A stretch of DNA of 64,000 nt from contig NZ_SGIS01000002.1 of the NCBI RefSeq assembly GCF_004208535.1, forward strand, positions 124,001-188,000. The letters are read 5' to 3'. This document shows, piece after piece, positions 18,339-26,226 of the stretch. The stretch comes from Sphingomonas populi. Its GTDB lineage: Bacteria > Pseudomonadota > Alphaproteobacteria > Sphingomonadales > Sphingomonadaceae. Each line of letters starts with the position of its first letter. Within the stretch, counting starts at the first letter, position 1. The translations under genes were made by a program, and so were the position numbers. The notes below the pieces were generated by a model, which was not told the origin of the DNA, searched no databases, and worked only from the letters and a program-made list of their open reading frames with translations.

Positions 18339-18699
18339 TGATTAGGCGTGCTCTGGAGGGTTTTTCGAAGATTTGAATCCAAATAATGTATCAGCAAAAT
18401 CAGAGACTTGGATTGCATCCTTGGATTGCATCATCGTTGCTTCTTTCAGAAAGCAGTCCGAGCAGTTTTCACCACTCCCGGTCTTTCCGTATCCGTTCGT
18501 CGCTCGCGCACGTAAATCTCGGGCCCATGTTCCACTTTGGCCACCGCGCCCCCGGACACCCCCACACCTCCCAAGCGACCGGCGCACCCCGCTTTGCGAC
18601 AAGTCGCTGCAGACTCTATGGTCTTGTCGCCCGCGCGTGCTACGCGTCGCCTGCGGTTCGTGCGGTGTGCGGGCCATGTGCAAGGGAAGTCAGGTCGTA
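18339..18699. other. intergenic stretch with a short tandem duplication
   Basis: This 361-base gap has no convincing gene. TTGGATTGCATC occurs twice in tandem at 18408-18419 and 18421-18432. Composition returns from AT-rich to GC-rich at about 18.5 kb, so this may be the right end of the foreign patch. No inverted repeats typical of an insertion sequence are seen. Confidence 0.5.
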
Positions 18700-18978
18700 A
18701 TGCAAGTCGTTCAGCGCGTTTTCGTGAGTGGCAAGGTTCAGAATATCGGGTTCCGCGATTGGTCGGTGCGCCGTGCGCGCGATTTCGGCGTGTCGGGCTG
18801 GGTGCGCAACCTGCGGGATGGTCGGGTCGAGCTGCTCGTCGCCGGTGAGGAAGAGGCGGTCGATGGCATGGTCGAGGCGGTTCGCGAAGGCCCCGAGAAG
18901 GCGCGGATCGACAATGTCGAGGCCCGCACCGATACCGAGCGCGCGCCCAAGGGCTTCACCAAGCGCTTCACCGCGTAA
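18700..18978 (+). CDS. acylphosphatase
   Basis: This 92-residue enzyme hydrolyses carboxyl-phosphate bonds such as acetyl phosphate or carbamoyl phosphate. The acylphosphatase signature is visible as VFVSGKVQNIGFRDW, with the catalytic Arg in GFR, and VRNLRDGRVE, with the catalytic Asn. In the first motif the usual QGVG is QNIG, a mild deviation. The ATG at 18700 gives the family-typical N-terminus MQVVQRVFVSG; an in-frame ATG at 18676 is possible. It lies upstream of dapA, with a gap of about 107 bases. Confidence 0.9.
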   Translation: MQVVQRVFVSGKVQNIGFRDWSVRRARDFGVSGWVRNLRDGRVELLVAGEEEAVDGMVEAVREGPEKARIDNVEARTDTERAPKGFTKRFTA

Positions 18979-19085
18979 GGTTTTTTGAAGATGCGCGAGC
19001 GCGCGCATCTCGACGGTGCCGGCCCGCTCCCTCACCAAGACGAACAGGCTTTCGTTTCGCCGTCGGCGCTTGTAGGGCGGCGGGC

Positions 19086-19970
19086 ATGTTCACAGGCTCG
19101 ATCCCCGCTCTCGTCACCCCCTTCGCCGAAGACGGCAGCTTCGTCGAAAGCGCGTTTCGCGATTTCGTCGAATGGCAGATCGCGGAGGGCTCGGCCGGGC
19201 TGGTGCCGTGCGGCACCACCGGCGAATCCGCGACGATGGATTTCGAGGAGCATTTCCGCGTCGTGAAGACCTGCGTCGATCAGACGCGCGGCCGCGTGCC
19301 GGTGATCGCCGGCGCGGGCAGCAACGATACGCGCGTCGCGATCCGCAACATCAAGGCTGCCAAGGACGCCGGCGCCGATTGCGCGCTGATGGTGCCGCCC
19401 TATTACAACCGCCCAAGCCAGGACGGCATCTTCCGCCACTTCGCCGCGATCGTCGAGGCGTGCGACTTGCCGGTGCTGCTCTATAACGTGCCCGGCCGCA
19501 CCGTCACCGATATCGCGCCCGAGACGATGGGCCGGCTCGCCGCCGCGTTCCCGGACAGCATCGTCGGCGTCAAGGATGCGACCGGCGCGCTGACTCGCGT
19601 TTCGCAGCAGCGCGCGGCGTGCGGCCCGGCGTTCGTGCAGCTTTCCGGCAACGACGAAACCGCGCTCGCCTTCAACGCGATGGGCGGGGTAGGGTGTATT
19701 TCGGTCACCGCCAACGTCGCCCCGCGACTGTGCGCCGAATTCCAGGCCGCGACCGACGACGAGGATTACACCGCCGCGCTCGGCCTCCACGACCGGCTGT
19801 TCGCGCTGCATCTGGCGATGTTCACCGATGCCTCGCCGGGGCCGGTCAAATACGCCGTCTCGAAAGTCATCCCCGGCTTCCCGACCGCTTTGCGCTTGCC
19901 GATGACCTGGCCGAACGAGGCTGCCCGCGCGGCAGTCGATGCGGCGATGGCGGCGGCTGGGGTTTTGTAG
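19086..19970 (+). CDS. dapA: 4-hydroxy-tetrahydrodipicolinate synthase
   Basis: DapA condenses pyruvate with aspartate semialdehyde, the first committed step to diaminopimelate and lysine. The 294-residue TIM-barrel protein shows the Schiff-base lysine K163 in GVKDATG, Y133 in LLYNVPGRT and the TT pair at 44-45 in CGTTGES. Length is canonical. The gene after it is not part of lysine synthesis: two small unknown minus-strand genes follow. Confidence 0.96.
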   Translation: MFTGSIPALVTPFAEDGSFVESAFRDFVEWQIAEGSAGLVPCGTTGESATMDFEEHFRVVKTCVDQTRGRVPVIAGAGSNDTRVAIRNIKAAKDAGADCALMVPPYYNRPSQDGIFRHFAAIVEACDLPVLLYNVPGRTVTDIAPETMGRLAAAFPDSIVGVKDATGALTRVSQQRAACGPAFVQLSGNDETALAFNAMGGVGCISVTANVAPRLCAEFQAATDDEDYTAALGLHDRLFALHLAMFTDASPGPVKYAVSKVIPGFPTALRLPMTWPNEAARAAVDAAMAAAGVL

Positions 19971-20046
19971 CGCGGAACGTCTGGAGATGGTGGGAGGCGG
20001 ACAGCAGCGGCTGCCGGACGTCAGGCGGGAAGGTAGCCCGTCCGCT

Positions 20047-20346
20047 TCAGAAAGGCGGTGAGAGAGGCGGGAAAGTTTTTGAAGCGCGTAATGTGCCCGG
20101 GACCTCTTTGGGATTGGCAGAACCGTAGTAACCCAGAGAAGGGAAGCGCCGGCCAATGTTTGCATGTTCCACGCGATCTTCGGACGGAGGCTGCTCATCG
20201 CTCTCATCGGGATCGCCGACAGGTGTGTCGTGGTAGCTTAGGACAAGCTCATCCAAAACTCGCGCGAGCAAATCGATCGAAGGGGCTTCGCATTTCGTTA
20301 CGAGATCGATGAAACGTTGAGCAGCGAGTATGTTTGGCGGAGACAT
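20047..20346 (-). CDS. small cytoplasmic protein, possibly truncated (DUF5063-like)
   Basis: This 99-residue frame starts MSPPNILAAQRFIDLVTKCE. It has a helical N-terminus and a segment ERFPSLGYY-like (IGRRFPSLGYYGSANPKEV) that recalls DUF5063 proteins. The C-terminal part reads poorly (KTFPPLSPPF). Another frame across the same bases gives a more protein-like tail, RFKNFPASLTAFLKRTGYLP then stop, so a frameshift near 20.10 kb is possible. It follows a small membrane protein gene on the same strand by eight bases. Family assignment is weak. Confidence 0.45.
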   Translation of the reverse strand: MSPPNILAAQRFIDLVTKCEAPSIDLLARVLDELVLSYHDTPVGDPDESDEQPPSEDRVEHANIGRRFPSLGYYGSANPKEVPGTLRASKTFPPLSPPF

Positions 20347-20353
20347 AGTCACG

Positions 20354-20563
20354 TTAAAGCCGCTGCCTGTCCGCCGCTTCGCGGTAACGCCGAGCACGCG
20401 ACCGCAGACGCCCGCCGCTGATCGTCACAATCAGAGCGGCTACAAGCGCTACCGAATGCCAGGCGGTCGCAAGATGCGTAGACGCGATTAGCGGCATCGT
20501 CATCAATCCCGAGATGACCATTCCAACTCCGATCCGATCGGCAATGACGGCGTTGAAACCCAT
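20354..20563 (-). CDS. small two-TM protein, unknown
   Basis: This 69-residue protein has two hydrophobic segments (about 4-26 and 34-50) and a basic Arg-rich C-terminus RLRSRARRYREAADRQRL. No family is recognised. The stop is eight bases before the next gene on the same strand, so they probably share a transcript. The local composition is slightly lower in GC than in the flanking dapA and rsmD genes. Confidence 0.5.
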   Translation of the reverse strand: MGFNAVIADRIGVGMVISGLMTMPLIASTHLATAWHSVALVAALIVTISGGRLRSRARRYREAADRQRL

Positions 20564-20608
20564 AGTATCTTTTATCTTTCAGCCGGAGTCCGCACGCGCT
20601 CGCCTCGG

Positions 20609-21145
20609 CTACCCCCGCCGCAGCAGCGTGATCCGCCCCTTGCCGAACACGCGGCTGGTATCCTCGACGAAGCCTCCCACCTCCAGCGGTTCGCGCTTGG
20701 CGGTCTCCACGCTCACCAGCGTCGCTTCGTTGACCCAGCCGAGCCGCGCCAGCTTGTCGAGTGCGACCGCGCCGGCGCCGCTGTCATAGGGCGGGTCCAT
20801 CAGGATCACGTCGAGCGGCTTGGGGGCGACGCCGAGCGCCATCACCGATTGCGCGCGCACATCGGCTTTCGCGCCGAGCTTGGCGATGTTGGTGCGCAGC
20901 GCGTCGAGCGCGGGCTTGTCCTGTTCGACGAACAGGCATGAGGCGGCACCGCGCGACAGCGCTTCCAGCCCGAGCGCGCCCGAGCCGGCGAACAGATCGG
21001 CGACCGCGAGCCCTTCGAAGCTACCGAGCCGGCTGGTCAGCATCGAGAACAATGCCTCGCGCACGCGGTCGGCGGTGGGGCGGGTGGCTTCGCCCTTGGG
21101 GGCGATGAGCGCGCGGCCGCGCCATTCTCCAGCGATGATACGCAT
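20609..21145 (-). CDS. rsmD: 16S rRNA (guanine(966)-N(2))-methyltransferase
   Basis: RsmD methylates G966 of 16S rRNA in the small subunit. The 178-residue Rossmann methyltransferase starts MRIIAGEWRGR, with ATRPTADRVREALFSML, the SAM-binding DLFAGSGALGLEALSRGA and the catalytic DPPYDSG. The ATG shares one base with the stop of the pseudouridine synthase (TAATG), so the two RNA-modification genes are translationally coupled. Confidence 0.94.
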   Translation of the reverse strand: MRIIAGEWRGRALIAPKGEATRPTADRVREALFSMLTSRLGSFEGLAVADLFAGSGALGLEALSRGAASCLFVEQDKPALDALRTNIAKLGAKADVRAQSVMALGVAPKPLDVILMDPPYDSGAGAVALDKLARLGWVNEATLVSVETAKREPLEVGGFVEDTSRVFGKGRITLLRRG

Positions 21146-22494
21146 TACTTACGGGTCCGTGTCGGGCGGGGTTTGGACGGGCGCGCCGGGCCGCGTGGCG
21201 GCGTCGGGCGGTCGGTGGGGGCGCCTTCGCGCTTGGGGCGCGGGTCGGTCGCGGTGCGGCGTGCGCGCGAGGTGCCCTCGCCGCGTGCCGGAGCAGGGGC
21301 GCCGGCCTTGGGCTTGGCGTCGTAGAAGCGCTTGGGCTTGATCGGGGCCGGGGTGGCGGGGCGATCCTCGGCGGGGCGGCTGTCGCGGGGCGACCAGGTG
21401 GACTCGCGCGCCGGGCTGGTCGTGGCGGCGCGGCGGGGGGCTGGCTTGGCGGCGTCGCGTGGCTGGCTGGCTGCGCTCGCTGGCCGTGCGCTGGGCTTGC
21501 GGGCCGGACGCGGCGCGTCGGCGAAGGCGGCGCGGTCTGCGCGCGCGGCGGTTTCGCGGGTGATGCGGGGTGCGGCGGGGCTGCGAGTCTTTGGCGCCGC
21601 AGACGCGGCTTGCCCCTCTCCCCGACCTTCTCCCCGCAAGCGGGGCGAGGGAGAGCGTTGTGGACGGCCCTCGTCGCTCAGCATGCGGATCGGCTCCGTC
21701 GACCGTGATCGCGCCGGCTGCGGCAGGTCGAGTCGAGTCGGGTTCTTGCGGAACGAGGCGACATCGTGCCCGCGCACCTCGCCGACCGCGCCGGGGGCGA
21801 GATCGCCCAGCACGAACGGGCCGTAGCGCGTGCGGATCAGCCGCGAGACCTTGAGGCCGAGATAGTCGAGCACGCGCCGCACTTCGCGGTTCTTGCCCTC
21901 GGTCAGGATCATCTCGATCCACACGTTGGCGCCGGTGCGCCGTTCCAGATTGGCGTCGATCGAGCCGTAGCGGACGCCCTCGATCTCGACGCCGTGGATC
22001 AGCTCTTCAAGCTGTTGCTGCGTGATCGGGCCGTAAGCGCGCGCGCGATAGGCGCGCTGCACGCCGGTCGCGGGCAGTTCGAGCTGGCGCTTCAGCTCGC
22101 CGTCGGTGGTGAGCAGCAACAGACCTTCGGTGGCGAGATCGAGCCGCCCAACCGGCATCACGCGCGGCAGCGTGTTGGGCAATCGGTCGTAGATCGTCGC
22201 GCGGCCGGCGGGATCATGCTCGGTGACGAGCAGGCCGGGCGGCTTGTGATACAGGAACAGCCGCGCCGGCGCGGGCGCCTCGACGGGCGCACCATCGACG
22301 GTGATTCCGTCGAGCGAGGCGAGAATCGTCGCCGGCGTGTCGATGACGGTGCCGTTGAGCGCGACGCGACCGTCCGCGATCATGCGTTCGATTTCGCGGC
22401 GCGAGGCGATGCCCGCGCGGGCGAGCAGCTTGGCGATGCGCTGGTCGGAGCGCGGTTGCGAGTCCGAAGGCGTTTTGGAAGTAGGGCGTTGCAC
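21145..22494 (-). CDS. rluB: rRNA pseudouridine synthase (RsuA/RluB family) with long basic tail
   Basis: This protein isomerises a uridine in rRNA, most likely U2605 of 23S rRNA if it is RluB. It has about 449 residues: S4 domain at 20-65 (RIAKLLARAGIASRREIE), then the catalytic domain with GRLDLATEGLLLLT (catalytic Asp) and EGKNREVRR. After about residue 255 comes an Arg/Pro/Ala-rich disordered tail of some 190 residues, part of which is encoded by a palindromic repeat (21613-21655). The GTG at 22494 is the likely start; the frame is open to 22557. RluB rather than RsuA is inferred from the tail and neighbourhood. Confidence 0.88.
   Translation of the reverse strand: MQRPTSKTPSDSQPRSDQRIAKLLARAGIASRREIERMIADGRVALNGTVIDTPATILASLDGITVDGAPVEAPAPARLFLYHKPPGLLVTEHDPAGRATIYDRLPNTLPRVMPVGRLDLATEGLLLLTTDGELKRQLELPATGVQRAYRARAYGPITQQQLEELIHGVEIEGVRYGSIDANLERRTGANVWIEMILTEGKNREVRRVLDYLGLKVSRLIRTRYGPFVLGDLAPGAVGEVRGHDVASFRKNPTRLDLPQPARSRSTEPIRMLSDEGRPQRSPSPRLRGEGRGEGQAASAAPKTRSPAAPRITRETAARADRAAFADAPRPARKPSARPASAASQPRDAAKPAPRRAATTSPARESTWSPRDSRPAEDRPATPAPIKPKRFYDAKPKAGAPAPARGEGTSRARRTATDPRPKREGAPTDRPTPPRGPARPSKPRPTRTRK
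21613..21655. repeat. CTCTCCCC-type palindromic repeat inside rluB
   Basis: CCCCTCTCCCC and GAGGGAGAG flank an inner CCCCGC/GCGGGG hairpin. On the coding strand it is read as [14 protein letters not shown]. The same family occurs inside fmt at 61010-61126, where it is read as [14 protein letters not shown]. Confidence 0.75.
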
Positions 22495-22500
22495 CGCGAT

Positions 22501-22530
22501 CCTATAGCGAATTTCGCTGTGCGCGCGCGC
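22501..22530 (-). promoter_or_regulatory. candidate sigma-70 promoter for rluB
   Basis: On the minus strand TTGCGC (22530-22525) and TATAGG (22506-22501) are 18 bases apart. The -10 ends six bases before the GTG start at 22494, which would again give a nearly leaderless mRNA. Confidence 0.4.
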
Positions 22531-22634
22531 AAAATTTCTTGCGACCGATTCGGACACCGCGCGTTAAGAGACGCATCCGTAACGAGGACGCGTCAACCGC
22601 GTCGATGCGGTCAGGGAAGGCAGGACAACCGGGC

Positions 22635-23063
22635 ATGCTGTTCGGGCGAAAAAAGCGGCGGATCAGTCGGTTGCTCATTGTCGAGGACGAGCCGCTCGTC
22701 GCCTTCGATACCGAGCATTTCCTGCGCGAAGCCGAGTTCGAGATCGTCGCGACGGTCGATCGCGTCGCCGATGCGCTCGCCGTGTTGCGCCGCCCGGAGG
22801 ATGTCGATCTGGTGCTGGTCGACGTGCGGCTGTCCGACGGCAGCGGCATCGACGTGGCGCGCGTGGCGCATGAGGCGGGCGTGCCGGCGATGTTCGTGAC
22901 CGGCGAATGCCCGATGGGCGGGCAGGCGGTGGCGGTGGGCTGCCTCGCCAAACCCTATGCGCAGCGCGACCTGCTCGGCGCGATCGCTGCGGTCGAGATG
23001 GTGATCGAGGGCAAGTTGCCTAAGCGCCTGCCGGGCGGGTTCACGTTGTTCAAGGCCGACTGA
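22635..23063 (+). CDS. stand-alone response regulator receiver protein
   Basis: This 142-residue protein is a single receiver (REC) domain with no output domain. Visible are LLIVEDEPLVAFD (acidic pocket), LVLVDVRLSDGSG with the phospho-accepting Asp, VPAMFVTGE with the conserved Thr, and LAKPY with the conserved Lys. It resembles single-domain regulators of alphaproteobacterial stress or cell-cycle relays. No histidine kinase is nearby. Start: ATG at 22635 (MLFGRKKRRISRLLIVEDEP); the earlier ATG at 22539 would add an unrelated basic stretch. Confidence 0.85.
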   Translation: MLFGRKKRRISRLLIVEDEPLVAFDTEHFLREAEFEIVATVDRVADALAVLRRPEDVDLVLVDVRLSDGSGIDVARVAHEAGVPAMFVTGECPMGGQAVAVGCLAKPYAQRDLLGAIAAVEMVIEGKLPKRLPGGFTLFKAD

Positions 23064-23171
23064 AAGTCGAAGCTGCGGCGCCGCGTGTATTCGCCGAACA
23101 CCGTTGCAGACGTCACCCTGATCCCGTAAGCCCCGGCTGCGATGCGGGAACATCGCGATCCGGGGGGATGC

Positions 23172-23921
23172 ATGCGACATACACTGTCTGCGGCGATGGC
23201 CGTTCTTTGCCTGCTGGCGTCGTCGACTGCGTTCGCGCAGGAAAAATCGGGCAACAAGCCCGGTTTCACCTTGCGGCCCGGCTCGACCAGGATTTTGCTG
23301 ATCCGCCCGACCATCAAGGTCGGCGCGCAATCGACCGGCGGCATGTTCGAGCCGAATGCCGATTGGACCCAGCAGGCGCGCGACAATCTCGGCGCGGCGC
23401 TCGACGCCGCGCAACAGCAGCTTGGCAACCAGGTGATCGTCGCCCAGGAACCGATCGGCCCCGCCGCCGCGACGTTCGCCGGCTACCGCGCCTTGTTCTC
23501 GGTGCTGGCCGATTCGGTGATCGAGTATCAATTCTTCCCCGGCAACCGCCTCCCCACCAAGAAGCGCAAAGGCGCGTTCGAATGGACGATGGGGCCGGGC
23601 GTCGCCGAGATCGCCAAGGGCACCGGCTGCGATTACGCGCTCTTCATCTTCGATGAGGACCAATATGGCTCGACTGGCCGCAAATTCCTGCAGGTGTTCG
23701 CGGCGATGGCCTATGTCCAGGTAAAGTCTGGCGAACATCGCGGCTATGCCGGGCTGGTCGATCTGCACAGCGGCGATCTCGTCTGGCTCAACGCCGATCA
23801 GGCGATGGGCGGCGATGTCCGCACCGTCGAAGGCGCGCAGAAGCGGGTGCGCCAATTGCTGGAGAACTTTCCGGGCAGCACGCCGCCCGCCGCGCAGATC
23901 GCCACGGCAAGCGGGCAGTGA
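23172..23921 (+). CDS. exported protein of unknown function, first gene of an M48 module
   Basis: This 249-residue protein has a clear signal peptide (MRHTLSAAMAVLCLLASSTA, cleaved near AFAQ). The mature part has alternating strands and helices: RILLIRPTIKVG, a segment that may bind or fold like small outer-membrane assembly lipoproteins, YALFIFDEDQYGS and GYAGLVDLHSGDLVWLN. I cannot name a family; similarity to GNA1162/CsgG-like folds is a guess. The ATG at 23172 follows a G-run. Its stop overlaps the protease start as GTGA. Confidence 0.8.
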   Translation: MRHTLSAAMAVLCLLASSTAFAQEKSGNKPGFTLRPGSTRILLIRPTIKVGAQSTGGMFEPNADWTQQARDNLGAALDAAQQQLGNQVIVAQEPIGPAAATFAGYRALFSVLADSVIEYQFFPGNRLPTKKRKGAFEWTMGPGVAEIAKGTGCDYALFIFDEDQYGSTGRKFLQVFAAMAYVQVKSGEHRGYAGLVDLHSGDLVWLNADQAMGGDVRTVEGAQKRVRQLLENFPGSTPPAAQIATASGQ

Positions 23922-25096
23922 CCTCCCGCCTGCGCCGGCTCGCGCTGCTCGGCGCGGCGGCGGTGTTCGGTGTCGCGGCGAGCGCGCCGAAGGAACCGCT
24001 GCCGCCGTATAGCGGCGCCTATGAGCCACAGACCGTCGACGAACGCGGGCTGTGGATGCAACTCGACGAGGCCGAGCGCAGGCTGCGCGACTCGGCGTTC
24101 GTGCTCAAGGAACCGGCGCTCACGGAGTATGTGCGCGCGGTGCTGTGCCGGACCGTCGGCACGGATCGCTGCCGGGGCGCGCGCATCTATGTGGTGCGCA
24201 ATCCCGAGTTCAACGCGTCAATGGCGCCCAACGGCATGATGGTGGTCAATTCCGGGCTGTTGGTCCGGGTCCGGGACGAGGCCGAACTTGCCGCCATCCT
24301 CGGCCATGAATTCGCGCATTTCGAACAGCGGCACAGTCTGCACCGCTTCCAGCACACCCGCTCGATGACCGATGTGGTGGCGTGGATGAGCGTGGTCGCC
24401 GCCAGCGGCGCATCCTATCAGGTCCGCAGCACCGCCATCAATGTCGCCAATTCGGCGGTCGGATCGATGTTCGCGTTCGGCCGCGACGAGGAGCGCGAGG
24501 CCGACCTGCTCGGCGCGAAGTACATGATCGCCGCCGGCTACGATCCGAATGCGCTGCCTGATATCTGGAACCGCGCGATGGATGAGGCCGACGCCACCGC
24601 GTTCGGCCGCAAGCAGAAAAGCCACCGCTACGATCGTCTGTCGTTCTTCGCGAGCCATCCGACCGACCTCCAACGCGCGACCTATCTGCGCACGCTCGTC
24701 GCGGGGATGGGGCAGGGGGATGCCGGTCGGGAGCCGTTGCAGACGGCGGTGAAGCCGCTGCGCGGCGCGTTCCTCGCCGACCAGATCAAGCTCAACGATT
24801 TCGGCGGCACCGAATATCTGTTCGGCCAGCTCGCCGGCGACACCTGGGATGCCGAACTGCTCTGCGCGCGCGGCGATCTTTACCGCACGCGCGGCAATCC
24901 GCGCGATCTCGTCTCGGCGGCTGCCTTCTACACGCAGGCGATCGCGCTCGATCCCGCCAATGCCGACGCGTATCGCGGGCTCGGCCTTGCGCAACTTCGC
25001 GGCGGCGACGCGCACGGCGTTGACGCGCTCAAACGCTACCTCGCGCTGCGCCCCGATGCGCCCGACCACGCGATGATCCAGACCCTGTTGCCATGA
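23918..25096 (+). CDS. exported M48 family metalloprotease with TPR-like C-terminus
   Basis: This 392-residue zinc protease has a hydrophobic leader (RLALLGAAAVFGVAASA). The HExxH motif is H130-EFA-H134 and the third ligand is E194 in EREADLLGAKY. The N-terminal part of the domain contains NASMAPNGMMVVNSGLL, typical of the M48C group that includes BepA, an outer-membrane-protein quality-control protease. The last 80 residues form a TPR-like repeat (AAFYTQAIALDPANADAYRG). It starts at GTG, overlapping its upstream neighbour, and its stop overlaps the next gene as ATGA. Confidence 0.88.
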   Translation: MTSRLRRLALLGAAAVFGVAASAPKEPLPPYSGAYEPQTVDERGLWMQLDEAERRLRDSAFVLKEPALTEYVRAVLCRTVGTDRCRGARIYVVRNPEFNASMAPNGMMVVNSGLLVRVRDEAELAAILGHEFAHFEQRHSLHRFQHTRSMTDVVAWMSVVAASGASYQVRSTAINVANSAVGSMFAFGRDEEREADLLGAKYMIAAGYDPNALPDIWNRAMDEADATAFGRKQKSHRYDRLSFFASHPTDLQRATYLRTLVAGMGQGDAGREPLQTAVKPLRGAFLADQIKLNDFGGTEYLFGQLAGDTWDAELLCARGDLYRTRGNPRDLVSAAAFYTQAIALDPANADAYRGLGLAQLRGGDAHGVDALKRYLALRPDAPDHAMIQTLLP

Positions 25097-25725
25097 AGGC
25101 TCAAACCATGACCTTGAGAAACGCCGTATCCGCGCTGATCGTGCCGGCCCTGCTGATGTGCGCCGCGCCGGCGAGTGCCGGCAACACACTGATCGCCAAG
25201 GGGCAGGCCGTCGCGGTCGCCAAATCGGCGCTGACGATCCTGCCCGACCGCGAGTGGAACAAGATGGGCGCGCGACCGGGCCGAAATTCGGAGACGTGGA
25301 CGCTCGACGGCGATGGCCTGAACGATGTCACCTTCTACGGCGGGATCGAGACCGACCGCACCTTGTTCCGCGAAGTCAGCAAGCGCGTGAAGCCGCTGCC
25401 GCGTTTCAGCGCGACGATGCTGCTGACCGATATTCCGGCGCTGCTGGAAAACAGCTATCGCATCGCGCTCGCCACGCCCTTGATGACGATCGAGAGCGTC
25501 GCGCCCTGCGCCTTCGTCGGCGCGAAGGGTGTTACCTTCACCTACAGCTTCACGCGGCCGAACGAGGACGTGCGCCGCAAGGGCGAGGGCTATGCCGCGA
25601 TCATCGCGGGCAAGCTCTACATGGCCACCTTCGAAGCGCCCGACATCTATTATTACGACCGCGACATCGCCGGCTTCCGCGCGCTCGTCGCCAGCGCGCG
25701 GATCGGAGCGCCGCCCCAATCCTGA
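25093..25725 (+). CDS. exported protein of unknown function, third gene of the M48 module
   Basis: This 210-residue protein has a signal peptide (about residues 8-29, ending APASAG). The mature part contains two short acidic and aromatic stretches (WTLDGDGLNDVTFYGGIETD, IYYYDRDIAGF) and one central Cys. I recognise no family. Tight overlap with the protease gene indicates a shared mRNA and probably a shared envelope task. Either M1 (25093) or M6 can start. Confidence 0.78.
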   Translation: MKAQTMTLRNAVSALIVPALLMCAAPASAGNTLIAKGQAVAVAKSALTILPDREWNKMGARPGRNSETWTLDGDGLNDVTFYGGIETDRTLFREVSKRVKPLPRFSATMLLTDIPALLENSYRIALATPLMTIESVAPCAFVGAKGVTFTYSFTRPNEDVRRKGEGYAAIIAGKLYMATFEAPDIYYYDRDIAGFRALVASARIGAPPQS

Positions 25726-25765
25726 CGTCATGCCGGCGCGAGTCCGGGGTGGCGGTCAGCGCAGG

Positions 25766-25972
25766 TTACTGCGCGTCGTCATCCTGATTCTTCACCACGC
25801 CGCCGGTGCCGCCGACGCCGTCGGCCTCACCTTGCCGCGCGAGCGGATCGGGTTCCGGGCCGCCTTCACCACGCTCGACCGCGTCCTTGCGCGCCTCGAC
25901 GATCTGCTGGAGATCGCTGCGGTCGTCCTTGCGCGGCGGATAGGCATCGGGGGATTCGGGCGCGCCGCTCAT
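25766..25972 (-). CDS. small acidic protein, unknown, second of an overlapping pair
   Basis: This 68-residue, hydrophilic and charged protein starts MSGAPESPDAYPPRKDDRSD. No hydrophobic core is evident, so it is probably intrinsically disordered. The ATG overlaps the stop of the upstream tiny gene as ATGA, which is the main reason to accept it as real. Function is unknown. Confidence 0.55.
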   Translation of the reverse strand: MSGAPESPDAYPPRKDDRSDLQQIVEARKDAVERGEGGPEPDPLARQGEADGVGGTGGVVKNQDDDAQ

Positions 25973-26145
25973 GCGAAATCTCCGAGGTCGGTGGGCTGTC
26001 CGGGCGCGATCGCCGGGTCGCTGGTCGGCATTGGTGCCGGCACATCGATATCCGGGGCGACCGGCGCCACCTCGGGCGGTGCGGTCTCGGGTGTACCGGG
26101 CTGGCTCGGCTGCGGGGGCAGTTCGGTGGGGGGTGTGGTTGCCAT
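25969..26145 (-). CDS. tiny proline-rich protein, unknown, first of an overlapping pair
   Basis: This 58-residue frame starts MATTPPTELPPQPSQPGTPE and is very rich in Pro, Ala and Thr. A strong ribosome binding site (AGAGGAG) precedes the ATG at 26145. The stop overlaps the next start by ATGA. The pair is transcribed away from the tRNA-Leu gene and may be driven by an EcfG-like promoter. Too short and repetitive for a family call. Confidence 0.5.
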   Translation of the reverse strand: MATTPPTELPPQPSQPGTPETAPPEVAPVAPDIDVPAPMPTSDPAIAPGQPTDLGDFA

Positions 26146-26170
26146 CGGGTTTCTCCTCTGTCCGACATCA

Positions 26171-26197
26171 AACGAACCGGCCCCGCGCGAAGTTTCA
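26171..26197 (-). promoter_or_regulatory. possible EcfG-type general-stress promoter
   Basis: On the minus strand TGAAAC and CGTT are separated by 17 bases, one mismatch from the alphaproteobacterial EcfG pattern GGAAC-N16/17-CGTT. It lies 26 bases before the ATG of the small gene pair. Visual match only. Confidence 0.3.
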
Positions 26198-26226
26198 CGA
26201 AGATTCCACGCGCGTGACTCCGTGGC

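Noticed and set aside
18342..18683. 113-codon minus-strand frame between the unknown membrane gene and the acylphosphatase gene
   Set aside because: No ribosome binding site, a composition that changes midway across the patch border, and no recognisable motif. Not enough support for a gene.
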